This document shows positions 18,749-27,396 of a DNA stretch of 58,846 nucleotides, in pieces. The notes beneath the pieces were generated by a model, which saw nothing but the letters and a program-made list of their open reading frames with translations, was not told where the DNA came from and searched no databases. Made by a program: the position numbers and the translations under genes. Position 1 is the stretch's first letter. Every line of letters begins with the position of its first letter. The stretch is from Halobacteriales archaeon QS_6_71_20 (GTDB taxonomy: Archaea > Halobacteriota > Halobacteria > Halobacteriales > Haloferacaceae), in the NCBI GenBank assembly GCA_003020945.1, contig PXRU01000014.1:1-58846 (forward strand), in the 5' to 3' direction.

Positions 18749-19027
18749 CTACTCCGCGAGCAGTTCCCGGGCCTCCTCCATCGAGGCGGCGCGCCGGTCG
18801 GCGCCGCCGACGGCCCGCCCCTCGCCGACGCGGACGACCGCGGAGGCGCCGGCCATCCGGAGGAACGTCTCCCACTCGCCGAGCGCGCCGAGGGCGTTCC
18901 CCCGGGCGACGAACTCCCGCACGTCGACGATCACGCCGAACTCGGAGTCGCACCGCTCGGCGGCGTGGCGCGCCCGCGCCATCCGGTCCACATCGTCGGT
19001 CGGGTCCGGGGATGACGTCGAGCTCAT
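18749..19027 (-). CDS. Small conserved hypothetical protein
   Basis: 92 aa, family not recognised. The acidic N-terminus MSSTSSPDPTDDVDRM is followed by EFGVIVDVREFVARGNALGA and a segment ASAVVRVGEGRAVGGADR that reads as an alpha/beta fold; no catalytic motif is seen. The ATG at 19027 is chosen because a TATA-like AATTATG (minus strand, about 19051-19060) lies about 26 nt upstream. Divergent from mevalonate kinase and convergent with the ribosomal operon. Confidence 0.7.
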   Translation of the reverse strand: MSSTSSPDPTDDVDRMARARHAAERCDSEFGVIVDVREFVARGNALGALGEWETFLRMAGASAVVRVGEGRAVGGADRRAASMEEARELLAE

Positions 19028-19385
19028 ACCCGGAACGTCTCGGACGCGCCACATAATTCCACCGTCGGGGATATTGTAACTGATAATCGAATTCAAATCC
19101 GACGCTCCAAGCGGTTCCCCGGCGCCGGCGACTGCCCCTCGTGGCCGGGCGTTCGCGACCGACGGTCGCGTCGACGCGTGCCCTCTTTCCCCCGGTCGGC
19201 CGCCGTGGCGGGACTGTTCTGTGGGCGACTCGCGCGAGTGCGCGGGCCACGCACTGCGCGCGGTCGGGAGACGGCGTCCGGAACAGAGACGGCGGTCGTC
19301 GGAACCGGGCGGACGACCGCGCCGGGGCGGCCGGCGGGGGGACGGAGTCGGAACTTCTGTTAGGGCCGGGGTGGTGGAGCGGAGT
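19028..19385. other. Gene-free interval between hypothetical gene and mvk
   Basis: No convincing ORF. The first ~80 bp (19049-19105) are clearly AT-richer than the surroundings and hold the leftward promoter. The mvk-proximal side is GC-rich with a weak TATA-like TCTGTTAGG about 28 nt before the mvk ATG and a GGAG near it. Confidence 0.5.
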
Positions 19386-20402
19386 ATGACCACCTGTAGC
19401 GCGCCGGGGAAGGTGTACCTCTTCGGCGAGCACGCGGTCGTCTACGGCGAGCCGGCGGTGCCGTGCGCGGTGGAGCGGCGCGCGCGCGTGACGGTCGAGC
19501 CCCGCGAGGACGGTCAGGTCCGCGTCGACGCCGCCGACCTCTCGCTGGACGGCTTCACCGTGACGTGGGGCGGCGACGTCGACGAGCGGCCGGCCGTCGA
19601 CGCGCCGGCGTCGCTCGTCGAGGCGGCGACGGCGTACATCGACGCGGCGGTCGCGCAGGCCCGCGACGCCGCCGACGCCCCCGAGGCGGGGTTCGACATC
19701 GCCGTCGAGTCCGACATCCCGCTGGGGGCGGGGCTGGGCTCGTCGGCGGCGGTCGTCGTCGCCGGCATCGACGCGGCGACGCGGGCGCTGGACGCGCCGC
19801 TGTCGGCCGACGAGGTCGCGCGCCGCGCCTACGAGGCGGAGTTCGCGGTGCAGGACGGCCAGGCGTCCCGGGCGGACACGTTCTGTTCGGCGATGGGCGG
19901 CGCGGTGCGCGTCGAGGGCGACGACGCCCGGACGATCGACGCGCCGCCGCTCCCGTTCGTCGTCGGCTACGACGGCGGCGGCGGCGACACCGGCGAGCTC
20001 GTGGCCGGGGTGCGCGCGCTCCGTGAGGAACACGGGTTCGCCGCCGACACCGTCGAGACGGTCGGCGACCTCACTCGCGAGGGGGAACGCCTGCTGGCGG
20101 CCGCCGACGCCGATTCGGAGCCGAGCGAGGAGCTGCTGTCGGCGCTGGGCGAGCTGATGGACTTCGACCACGGGCTGCTCGCGGCGCTGGGCGTCTCCGC
20201 CCGCTCGCTGGACGCGATGGTGTGGGCCGCTCGCGACGCCGGCGCCGCCGGCGCGAAGCTCACCGGCGCGGGCGGGGGCGGCTGCGTCGTCGCGCTCGAC
20301 CCGACCCCGGGGACCGAGCGCGCGCTGGAGTTCGCCGCCGAGTGCGAGCGGTCGTTCCGCGCGGAGCTGGCGACCGAGGGCGTGCGCGTGGAGGCGCCGT
20401 AG
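19386..20402 (+). CDS. mvk: Mevalonate kinase
   Basis: GHMP-family kinase phosphorylating mevalonate in archaeal lipid isoprenoid synthesis. 338 aa. N-terminal CSAPGKVYLFGEHAVVYGEP; the GHMP ATP-binding loop IPLGAGLGSSAAVVVA (about residues 113-128); C-terminal GAKLTGAGGGGCVVAL. The start is the ATG at 19386, since the longer upstream reading has no homology. It is followed with no gap by the isopentenyl phosphate kinase gene, an arrangement seen in other haloarchaea; the two serve the first and a late phosphorylation of the archaeal mevalonate route. Confidence 0.95.
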   Translation: MTTCSAPGKVYLFGEHAVVYGEPAVPCAVERRARVTVEPREDGQVRVDAADLSLDGFTVTWGGDVDERPAVDAPASLVEAATAYIDAAVAQARDAADAPEAGFDIAVESDIPLGAGLGSSAAVVVAGIDAATRALDAPLSADEVARRAYEAEFAVQDGQASRADTFCSAMGGAVRVEGDDARTIDAPPLPFVVGYDGGGGDTGELVAGVRALREEHGFAADTVETVGDLTREGERLLAAADADSEPSEELLSALGELMDFDHGLLAALGVSARSLDAMVWAARDAGAAGAKLTGAGGGGCVVALDPTPGTERALEFAAECERSFRAELATEGVRVEAP

Positions 20403-21051
20403 ATGGTCGTCGTCCTGAAGCTCGGCGGCTCCGTCATCACCGAGAAGGACCGCCCGGAGACGCTCGACGGCGCGGCACTGTCGGCGCTCGCGGCGGCGGA
20501 CGACCGACGGGATTCGGGACGCCGACGGCGTGATGGCGGTCCACGGCGCGATGACCACGCTCGACCGGTTCGTGCTCTCGCGGCTCCACGAGCGCGACGT
20601 CCCCGCGCTCCCGGTCCATCCGCTGTCGGCGGCCACGCGCGACGCCGACGGCGACCTCTCGCTGCCGACCGACCAGGTCGCCGCCATGGTCGCGGAGGGG
20701 TTCGTGCCGGTGCTCCACGGCGACGGCGTCGTCCACGCCGGGGAGGGTGTCACCGTCGTCTCCGGCGACGAGCTCGTGACGGAGCTGGCGACGGCGCTGG
20801 ACGCCGACCGCGTCGGCCTCTGCTCGACGGTGCCGGGCGTGCTCGACGGCGACGACGAGGTGATCCCCCGGATCGACGAGTTCGACGAGGTCGCGGACGT
20901 GTTGGGCGTCAGCGACGCGACCGACGTGACCGGGGGGATGGCCGCGAAGGTTCGACAGCTCCTGGCGCTGGACTCGCCCGCGTACGTCTTCGGGCCGGAG
21001 GCGGTCGAGCGCTTCCTCGCGGGCGAGGACGCGGGGACGCGGATCGGCTGA
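20403..21051 (+). pseudogene. ipk: Isopentenyl phosphate kinase, internally deleted and frameshifted
   Basis: Isopentenyl phosphate kinase makes IPP from isopentenyl phosphate in the archaeal mevalonate pathway. The N-terminal part is intact from the ATG at 20403: VVVLKLGGSVITEKDRPETL, then ALSALAAADD. At about 20500 the frame changes. The rest continues in another frame from TDGIRDADGVMAVHGAM through VLHGDGVVHAGEGVTVVSGD, VGLCSTVPGVLDGD and ATDVTGGMAAKVRQLLALD to the normal C-terminus. The expected middle piece with the HGGGSFGHHHA-type substrate/phosphate loop, roughly 25-35 codons, is missing. Either a true inactivating deletion with another kinase elsewhere, or an assembly collapse at a GC-rich hairpin. 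The following gene is convergent. Confidence 0.85.
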
Positions 21052-21088
21052 GCGGCGTCGGCGGCTCCGGACCGGCCGCGTCGACCCC

Positions 21089-21901
21089 TCACAGCTCGAA
21101 TCGGAGGCCGTCCCGAGCGACGCGCACGTCGCCGTCGAAGTGCGCGCCCACGGACGCCAGGATCTCGTCGTGGCGGCCCTCGGTGTGGGGGTAGAGGTGG
21201 GTCAGGTACACCCGGTCGATGTCGCGGCCCGCGAGCGCCTCGCCCAACTGTGCCGGTGTCGGGTGGTTGTCCACGTCAACCTCGTCGGGGAACGAGCAGT
21301 CGTGCGCGAGCACCCTCGCCCCGTCGGCGAAGTCGGCCACCCCGTCGAACGCCTCGGAGTCGCCTGAGAAGACGAACTCCCCGCCCGGCCCGGTTCCGGC
21401 ACCGTCCGACCCGTCCCCGGCGTCGTCGCCCGCCCCGCCCGCGTCGGCGAACCGGTAGGCGAGACACTGCTTCGAGTGGCGCGTCTCGTACGCCTCGACC
21501 TCCAGTCCCGCAAGCGAGAACGCCGCGCCGGGGTGGACCTCCCTGACGCTCAGCTCCGCCCGGCCGTCGAGGTACTCGAACTCGCCGACCGACAGCAGGT
21601 CGTCCACCAGCGCCTTCGTCCCGGGGGGGCCGACGACGTGGAGACGCTCCTCGCCGGCGAGCCAGCGCGCCTTCAGCAGCGAGAGCAGGTCCGAGACGTG
21701 GTCGAGGTGGTGGTGCGTCAGCAGGACCGTCGAGACGGCCTCGTAGCCGGGGTCCGTCTGGGAGAGCCGGTGGAGCACGCCCGCGCCGCAGTCCACCAGA
21801 AGCGGGCTGCGGTCGCCGGGGGCGGCCTCCACGAGCAGGCCGGTCTGGACGCGGTCGGCGATGGGCATCGCCGAGCCGGTCCCGAGGAACGTGACGCGCA
21901 T
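21089..21901 (-). CDS. RNase Z-like metallo-beta-lactamase fold hydrolase
   Basis: 270-aa beta-lactamase-fold metal hydrolase of the RNase Z/ElaC-like group. MRVTFLGTGSAMPIADRVQTG at the start, the zinc motif LLTHHHLDHVSDLLSL (HxHxDH), ETRHSKQCLAYRF, FSGDSEAF (Asp ligand) and YLTHLYPHTEG (final His ligand). A Gly/Asp-rich insert (about 165-185) breaks the central region. Could process tRNA 3' ends or hydrolyse another phosphodiester; a canonical haloarchaeal rnz is usually a separate gene, so the substrate is left open. The ATG at 21901 opens directly with the conserved motif. Confidence 0.85.
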   Translation of the reverse strand: MRVTFLGTGSAMPIADRVQTGLLVEAAPGDRSPLLVDCGAGVLHRLSQTDPGYEAVSTVLLTHHHLDHVSDLLSLLKARWLAGEERLHVVGPPGTKALVDDLLSVGEFEYLDGRAELSVREVHPGAAFSLAGLEVEAYETRHSKQCLAYRFADAGGAGDDAGDGSDGAGTGPGGEFVFSGDSEAFDGVADFADGARVLAHDCSFPDEVDVDNHPTPAQLGEALAGRDIDRVYLTHLYPHTEGRHDEILASVGAHFDGDVRVARDGLRFEL

Positions 21902-22019
21902 GCCCGACGGTCGGCGCGGCCGGCGGGAAGTGGTTGCGGTTCCGAGCGGGTCGGAGTGAGGGTCGGACCGTCCCGCGTCCCCCGCAACCCACTTACCCGC
22001 GGCGCCCCTGTCGATCCCA

Positions 22020-24845
22020 ATGACCGACGGTCGTGCGCTGTTGGCCGCGACCGACGCGGAGTATGCGTTCGACCCCGAGGCCGTCGACGTCGCCGACGAG
22101 GACGTGCTGGCCCGACTGGAGCCCGCGGTCCGGGAGTGGTGGGTCGAGCAGTTCGGCGCGTTCGTCCCCGACAACGGCGGCTTCTTCACGCCGCCACAGC
22201 GGGAGGCGATCCCGCTCATCGACGAGGGGGAGAACTGCCTGGTCGCGTCGCCGACGGGGTCGGGCAAGACGCTGTCGGCGTTCACCGCGATCCTCGACGA
22301 CCTCTTCGCCCGCGAGCGGGAGCGGCCGGACGGCCTCGACAACGCCGTCCACTGCCTGTACGTCTCGCCGCTGAAGTCGCTCGCGAACGACATCACCCGC
22401 AACCTCGCGGAGCCGATCGCGGGCATCGCCGAGAAGCTGGCCGCCCGGGGCCACGACACGGAGGTCCGGCAGGCGATCCGTCACGGCGACACGCCCGACA
22501 GCGAGCGCCGGAAGATGCTGGAGGAGACGCCGCACGTCCTCAACACGACGCCGGAGACGCTCGCGATCCTGCTCAACTCCCCGAAGTTCAAGGAGAAGCT
22601 CCGGAGCGTCGAGTACGTCGTCGTCGACGAGATCCACTCGCTGGCGGGGAACAAGCGCGGCACCCACCTCGCCGTCTCGCTGGAGCGGCTCGAACGCATG
22701 TGCGAGTCGTCGCCGACGCGGATCGGCTGCTCGGCGACCGTCGAACCCCTGACGACGATGGCGGAGTTCCTCGTGGGCGGGGAGCCGGCCGGCGACGCGG
22801 ACGGCTCCGGCGGGGGAGCGGGCGGGACCGCGGACGGCGGCTCGGCCGGCTGGACCCCCCGTGAGTACGAGATCGTCGACACGCGCTTCGTCCGGGAGTT
22901 CGACCTCCGGCTTGAGTGTCCTACTGACGACCTCGTCGACACGCCGCAGGGGGTGGTGACCGACCGCTTCCACGACCGGCTCGCGGAGCTGATCGACGAC
23001 CACGAGAACACGCTCGTGTTCACGAACACCCGCTCGGGCGCCGAGCGCGTGCTCGCGACGCTGCGCGAGGAGTACGGCTACGACGAGTCGAACTCCGGCT
23101 GTCACCACGGCTCGATGTCGAAGTCCCAGCGGGAGGGCGTCGAGGCGCAGCTGAAGTCGGGCGACATCGACGTGGTCACCTCCTCCACGTCGCTGGAGCT
23201 GGGGATCGACATGCCCCACCTCGACCTCGTGGTGCAGGTGGGCTCGCCCAAGTCGGTCGCCTCGCTGCTCCAGCGCGTGGGCCGTGCGGGTCACAGCCTC
23301 GGCGAGACGGTCGAGGGCCGGGTGATCGCGCTCGACCGCGACGAGCTGGTCGAGTGTGCGGTGATGCTCCGCAAGGCCGAGGAGGGGTTCGTCGACCGCG
23401 TGTTCGTCCCAGAGGAGGCCCAGGACGTCGCCGCCCAGCAGGTGTACGGGACGGCGATCAACGGCGTGAAGCGGGAGGCCGAGGTGCTTGAGACGCTCCG
23501 CTCGGCGTACCCGTACCGGGGGTACTCCGACGCCGACTGGGAGCAGCTCATGCGGTACCTCACCGCCGACTACCCCGGCATGGAGGAGAAGAACGTGTAC
23601 GCGAAGGTGTGGCGCGACACGAACGACCCGCCCGACGGCGAGCACCACTACGAGGCGTTCGACGTCGGCGAGCCCCTGATCGGGAAGCGGGGCCGGATGG
23701 CGCGGGTCATCTACATGACGAACATCGGCACCATCCCGGACAGCTTCACGATGGACGTGTTCGTCCGCGGCAGCGACGAGTGGGTCGGGCAGCTGGACGA
23801 GAACTACCTCGACACGCTGGAGAAGGGCGACGTGTTCCAGCTGGGCGGCTCGACGTACCAGTTCAGCTACCGGCGCGGCTCGAAGGTGTACGTCGACCCC
23901 TCCGGCCAGCGCCCCACGGTGCCGTCGTGGTTCTCCGAGCGGCTCCCGCTCAGCTACGACCTCGGGCGGGAGATCCTGACGTTCCAGCGGGAGCTGCTGG
24001 ACCGTCTCGACGACGGCGGCCGGCCGGCCGCGCGGCGCTGGCTCCGGGATTTCCCGCTGGACGAGAACTCCGTCAGGGCGATCGCCCGGACGTTCGACCG
24101 GCAGCGGCGCTACCTCGGCGCGGAGGGCGTCTCCACGGACGAGCGGCTCGTCGTCGAGCAGGAGCTCGACCGCGCGGAGTACCGCCGGCACTACTACGTC
24201 CACAGCGTGTACGGCCGGCAGTTCAACGACGGCCTCTCGCGGCTGGTCGCGTACCGCTGCTCGCGGCGGGCGAACACGAACGTCCAGGTCGCCGTCGCGG
24301 ACAACGGCTTCACCGTCTCGATGCCGCTGAACCGGAAGGTGGACGTGGCGGACGTGCTCCGGTCGATCGAGCCCGGGGAGGCGACCGCCGACCTGCGGGC
24401 CGCGCTCCGGGAGACGGACCTGCTGAAGCGCTACTTCCGGATCAACGCGACGCGGTCGCTGATGATCCTCAAGCGGTACAAAGGGTACGAGAAGTCCGCG
24501 GCCCAACAGCAGGTGTCCGCCGAGATGCTCGTCTCCTTCGCGGAGGGACTGGACTCTTTTGCCGTGCTGGAGGAGACGTACCGGGAGATCATCGAGGACA
24601 AGCTGAACCTCGGCGGGATCCGTGAGGTACTCGCGGCGGTGCAGTCCGGCGCCGTCGAGGTTGTCGAACACGAAGTGGAGAGCCCGTCGCCGCGGGCGTT
24701 CGGCCTGGCGACGCTGATGGCAAGCGATGTCGTGCTCGCCGAGGACGAGGACGCGGCCTTAGAGGAGTTCCACGCCCGCGTGATGGAGCAATTGGGCGAC
24801 GACGCCGACGACGGCGTGCTCGCGGACTCCCGGACGGACGACTGA
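22020..24845 (+). CDS. lhr: Lhr-type superfamily 2 ATP-dependent helicase
   Basis: Large helicase-related (Lhr) protein, a 3'-5' DNA/RNA helicase linked to repair. 941 aa. Q-motif-like GGFFTPPQREAIPLI, Walker A in ASPTGSGKTLSAF (about 78-84), the DEIH box VVVDEIHSLAGNKRGTHLAV (about 202), motif III GCSATVEPL, the second RecA domain with NTLVFTNTRSGAERVLATL, SSTSLELGIDMPHLDLVVQ and QRVGRAGHSLGE. The C-terminal half holds the winged-helix and Lhr-specific beta-barrel region. A Gly/Asp-rich insertion lies near residues 255-280. It stands alone, 174 bp past the divergent hydrolase; the exact Lhr subfamily is not settled. Confidence 0.93.
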   Translation: MTDGRALLAATDAEYAFDPEAVDVADEDVLARLEPAVREWWVEQFGAFVPDNGGFFTPPQREAIPLIDEGENCLVASPTGSGKTLSAFTAILDDLFARERERPDGLDNAVHCLYVSPLKSLANDITRNLAEPIAGIAEKLAARGHDTEVRQAIRHGDTPDSERRKMLEETPHVLNTTPETLAILLNSPKFKEKLRSVEYVVVDEIHSLAGNKRGTHLAVSLERLERMCESSPTRIGCSATVEPLTTMAEFLVGGEPAGDADGSGGGAGGTADGGSAGWTPREYEIVDTRFVREFDLRLECPTDDLVDTPQGVVTDRFHDRLAELIDDHENTLVFTNTRSGAERVLATLREEYGYDESNSGCHHGSMSKSQREGVEAQLKSGDIDVVTSSTSLELGIDMPHLDLVVQVGSPKSVASLLQRVGRAGHSLGETVEGRVIALDRDELVECAVMLRKAEEGFVDRVFVPEEAQDVAAQQVYGTAINGVKREAEVLETLRSAYPYRGYSDADWEQLMRYLTADYPGMEEKNVYAKVWRDTNDPPDGEHHYEAFDVGEPLIGKRGRMARVIYMTNIGTIPDSFTMDVFVRGSDEWVGQLDENYLDTLEKGDVFQLGGSTYQFSYRRGSKVYVDPSGQRPTVPSWFSERLPLSYDLGREILTFQRELLDRLDDGGRPAARRWLRDFPLDENSVRAIARTFDRQRRYLGAEGVSTDERLVVEQELDRAEYRRHYYVHSVYGRQFNDGLSRLVAYRCSRRANTNVQVAVADNGFTVSMPLNRKVDVADVLRSIEPGEATADLRAALRETDLLKRYFRINATRSLMILKRYKGYEKSAAQQQVSAEMLVSFAEGLDSFAVLEETYREIIEDKLNLGGIREVLAAVQSGAVEVVEHEVESPSPRAFGLATLMASDVVLAEDEDAALEEFHARVMEQLGDDADDGVLADSRTDD

Positions 24846-24978
24846 GCGGGAGCGGCGGTAGGCCGGGCGCGATCGCCTCCGTAGCGACCTCCGGGAGCGG
24901 CACTGCGCGGGCGGGCGACCGGCTCCGTGCGGGCTCCGGGACCCCACAGCGTTTACACCCGGCGTCCGAACGCCGGAT

Positions 24979-25437
24979 ATGGAATCACTCAACCCGCGGG
25001 TCCGGCTGACGTGGGTCGTCGGGGCGGCGGTCCCCGGCGCGCTCGTCGCGGGCGTCGGCGTCGCCGCCGACCGACTCGGCGCGCCGGTGCCGCTCACGGG
25101 GGTGCTGGGCTTCGCGGCGGTCGTCGTGACGCTCGGGCTGGTCGCGGCGGTGTTTCGCTACCGCGTGTGGCGCTTCGAGGTGCGCGACGACTCGCTGTAC
25201 CTCGTTCGGGGCGTGGTCACCCGCGTCGACACCTCGGTGCCGTACGTCCGCGTCCAGCACGTCGACACCCGGCGCGGGCCGGTCGAGCGCGCGCTCGGCC
25301 TCGCGTCGGTGGTCGTGTACACGGCGGGCTCGCGCGGCGCCGACATCACGATCCCCGGACTGACGCCGTCGCGGGCGGGCAGGCTCCGCGAACAGCTCCG
25401 CGAGCTCGCCACCGAGTCGGAGCTGGACGCCGTCTGA
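24979..25437 (+). CDS. Bacterial-PH-domain membrane protein (YdbS-like)
   Basis: 152-aa membrane protein with two N-terminal transmembrane helices (about residues 10-32 and 42-60), then one bPH2 (DUF304) domain: WRFEVRDDSLYLVRGVVTRVDTSVPYVRVQHVDTR and GLASVVVYTAGSRGADITIPGL (parts of one domain). Bacterial YdbS/YdbT pairs carry the same architecture; their molecular role is poorly known. The stop overlaps the start of the next gene in TGATG, so the pair is translationally coupled. Confidence 0.85.
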   Translation: MESLNPRVRLTWVVGAAVPGALVAGVGVAADRLGAPVPLTGVLGFAAVVVTLGLVAAVFRYRVWRFEVRDDSLYLVRGVVTRVDTSVPYVRVQHVDTRRGPVERALGLASVVVYTAGSRGADITIPGLTPSRAGRLREQLRELATESELDAV

Positions 25438-27316
25438 TGGCTCGCCTCCACCCGCTCTCGGCGGCGCTGGACGCCGTCGTCTCCGGCGGCCGCCTCGCGC
25501 TGTTCGCGGTGTTCGCGGGCACCGCCTTCGCGGGGATGGGCGGCGGCGACGGCCTCCTCCCGGCGGCCGCGCTGCTGGTCCCCGGCGCGTTCCTGCTCGG
25601 CGCGGGGCTCGCGCTCGCGAGGTGGTACCGGTTCGAGTACGAGCTGTTGCCGGAACACCTGCTCGTCCGCTCGGGCGTGCTCGCGAGACAGGAGCGGGAG
25701 ATCCCGCTGCGGCGCGTCCAGAACGTCGACGTCCGCCGGAGCCTGCTCCAGCGCCTGCTCGGGCTCGCGACGCTGACGGTCGAGACCGCCGGCGGCGGCT
25801 CGTCGGAGGCGACGCTCGACGCCGTCTCGCTGACCGACGCCGAGACCCTCCGCGAGGAGCTCGGCGCTCGCGGCCGCGAGGCGTCGGCCGACCGCGCCGA
25901 CACCCGTCCCGCGACGGGGTCGGACGACGGGACGGGCGAGGGCACGGCGGAGACGGCGGCGACCGAGACGGCCGGAGACGCGGAGCCGGCGGACGGCGAG
26001 ACGCTGTACGAGCTCGCCGGCCGGCGGTTCGCGGTGCTTTGTGCCGTCTCGTTCCGGCCGGGCGCGGTGTTCGCGCCGCTGGTCGGGGCGAGCCTCTTTG
26101 ACGACCTAGTGTTCGACGGGCTTCGACTCCTCGTCCGGCTCGGGGTTGTCGACGTCTCCGTGGGACCGGGCGACGTGCCGAGCCTCCGTGGGCTGGACCT
26201 GCTGCCGCTGGCGGCGGTGGCGCTGGCGAGCTTCCTGGTGGTCGTGTGGCTCGTGAGCGCGGCGCTGACGTTCGTCCGCTACTACGGCTTCCGGCTGGAG
26301 CGCGTCGGCGACGAACTCCGCTACGAGCGGGGGCTGTTGGGCCGGTACAGCGGCACCGTCCCGCTGTCGAAGGTACAGACGATCACCGTCTCCGAGAACG
26401 TCGCCATGCGTCGACTCGGCTACGCTAGCCTGGCCGTGGACACGGCCGGCTACGCCCCCGGCAGGAACGGCGACGGCGGCGGCATCGAGACGGCGGTCCC
26501 GCTCGACGCGCGCCGGCGGGTCGTCGCCCTCGCGGACGAAGTCCGCGCCGAGCTCGGAGAGGACGCCGCCGGCACCGACGCCGGCGGACACGCTACGCGC
26601 TCGCGGCGCTTGCGGTCGCGGCGGTCGCGGTCGGCGTCGACCGGCTCGCCGTCGACCTCCCGCGATACCTCCCCCTGATGCCGCTGGTCGGGGTCGCGCT
26701 CGCGCCGCTTGCGGGCCATCTCACGTGGGCGAACCGCGGCCACGCCGCCGTCGGCGACGGCTTCGTCGCGCGCGCCGGCGTGTTCCGGCGACGTACGCGG
26801 CTGGTGCCGTACTTCCGGCTACAGACCGTGTTCGTCGCGCGCAGCGCGTTCCAGCGCCGCCGTGACCTCGCGTCGGTCGTCGCCGACTCCGCCTCCTCGT
26901 CGTCGCTGCTTGGCGGCGACGCGGTCGCCTACGACCTCGACGACGGCGACGCCGATACGCTCCGGGGGGAACTGCTCGACAGGCTCCGGACGGACCTGGC
27001 CGCCCGACGGCGAGGTCGGGACGGCCGCTCGGCCCGCCGCGCGCGGTCCCTGACGGAACCGGGGGCGGCGACCGACGGCCCGGGGAACGCGGACGGTGTC
27101 GGGGCGGACCGCGAGTTCCGGCGGCGAGACCCCGACGGACCGGACGCGAGCGGCGAGCCCGGCGGCGACGTCGGCGACGCGTCGGAGAACAGCGTTCCCT
27201 CTGCGAACGACGATCCGCCGGAGAACGGCGATGCGTTAGATGGCGGCGATGTGTCGAGGAACGGCGACACACCGGAGGGCGGGAACACACCGGAGGACGG
27301 CGACGAGGAACGGTAG
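25437..27316 (+). pseudogene. YdbT-like multi-PH-domain membrane protein, split by a frameshift
   Basis: In one frame, 25437-26678 gives two helices, a bPH2 domain (REIPLRRVQNVDVRRSLLQR), a charged linker, two more helices and a second bPH2 domain (GTVPLSKVQTITVSENVAM). It then turns into an Arg/Ser-rich, non-protein-like tail. The shifted frame, from about 26590, reads RYALAALAVAAVAVGVDRLA, a membrane hairpin, then a third PH domain (LVPYFRLQTVFVARSAFQRR) and a disordered tail to 27316. YdbT proteins normally have all this in one chain, so a single-base shift near 26560-26590 (GCCGCCGGC-rich) broke the gene. The stop and ATG at 26676-26680 form TGATG, so a coupled two-protein product is conceivable but would lack the first helix of the third unit. 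Confidence 0.75.
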
Positions 27317-27396
27317 CCCGGTCGGCCGCCCGTTCGACCCAGGGTCGCTGGCGACGGCACTCGCCGGAGCCGCGGCCACGCCGCCGGGGCGACGGC

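Noticed and set aside
20403..21194. Single uninterrupted ORF from the IPK start
   Set aside because: After ADDRR this frame is Arg/Gly-rich and loses all kinase motifs, which are found in another frame; it is a read-through of the broken gene.
21089..22459. Longer version (456 aa) of the metallo-hydrolase
   Set aside because: The extra N-terminal part overlaps the lhr start antisense and has no hydrolase homology; the ATG at 21901 opens directly with MRVTFLGTGSAMP.
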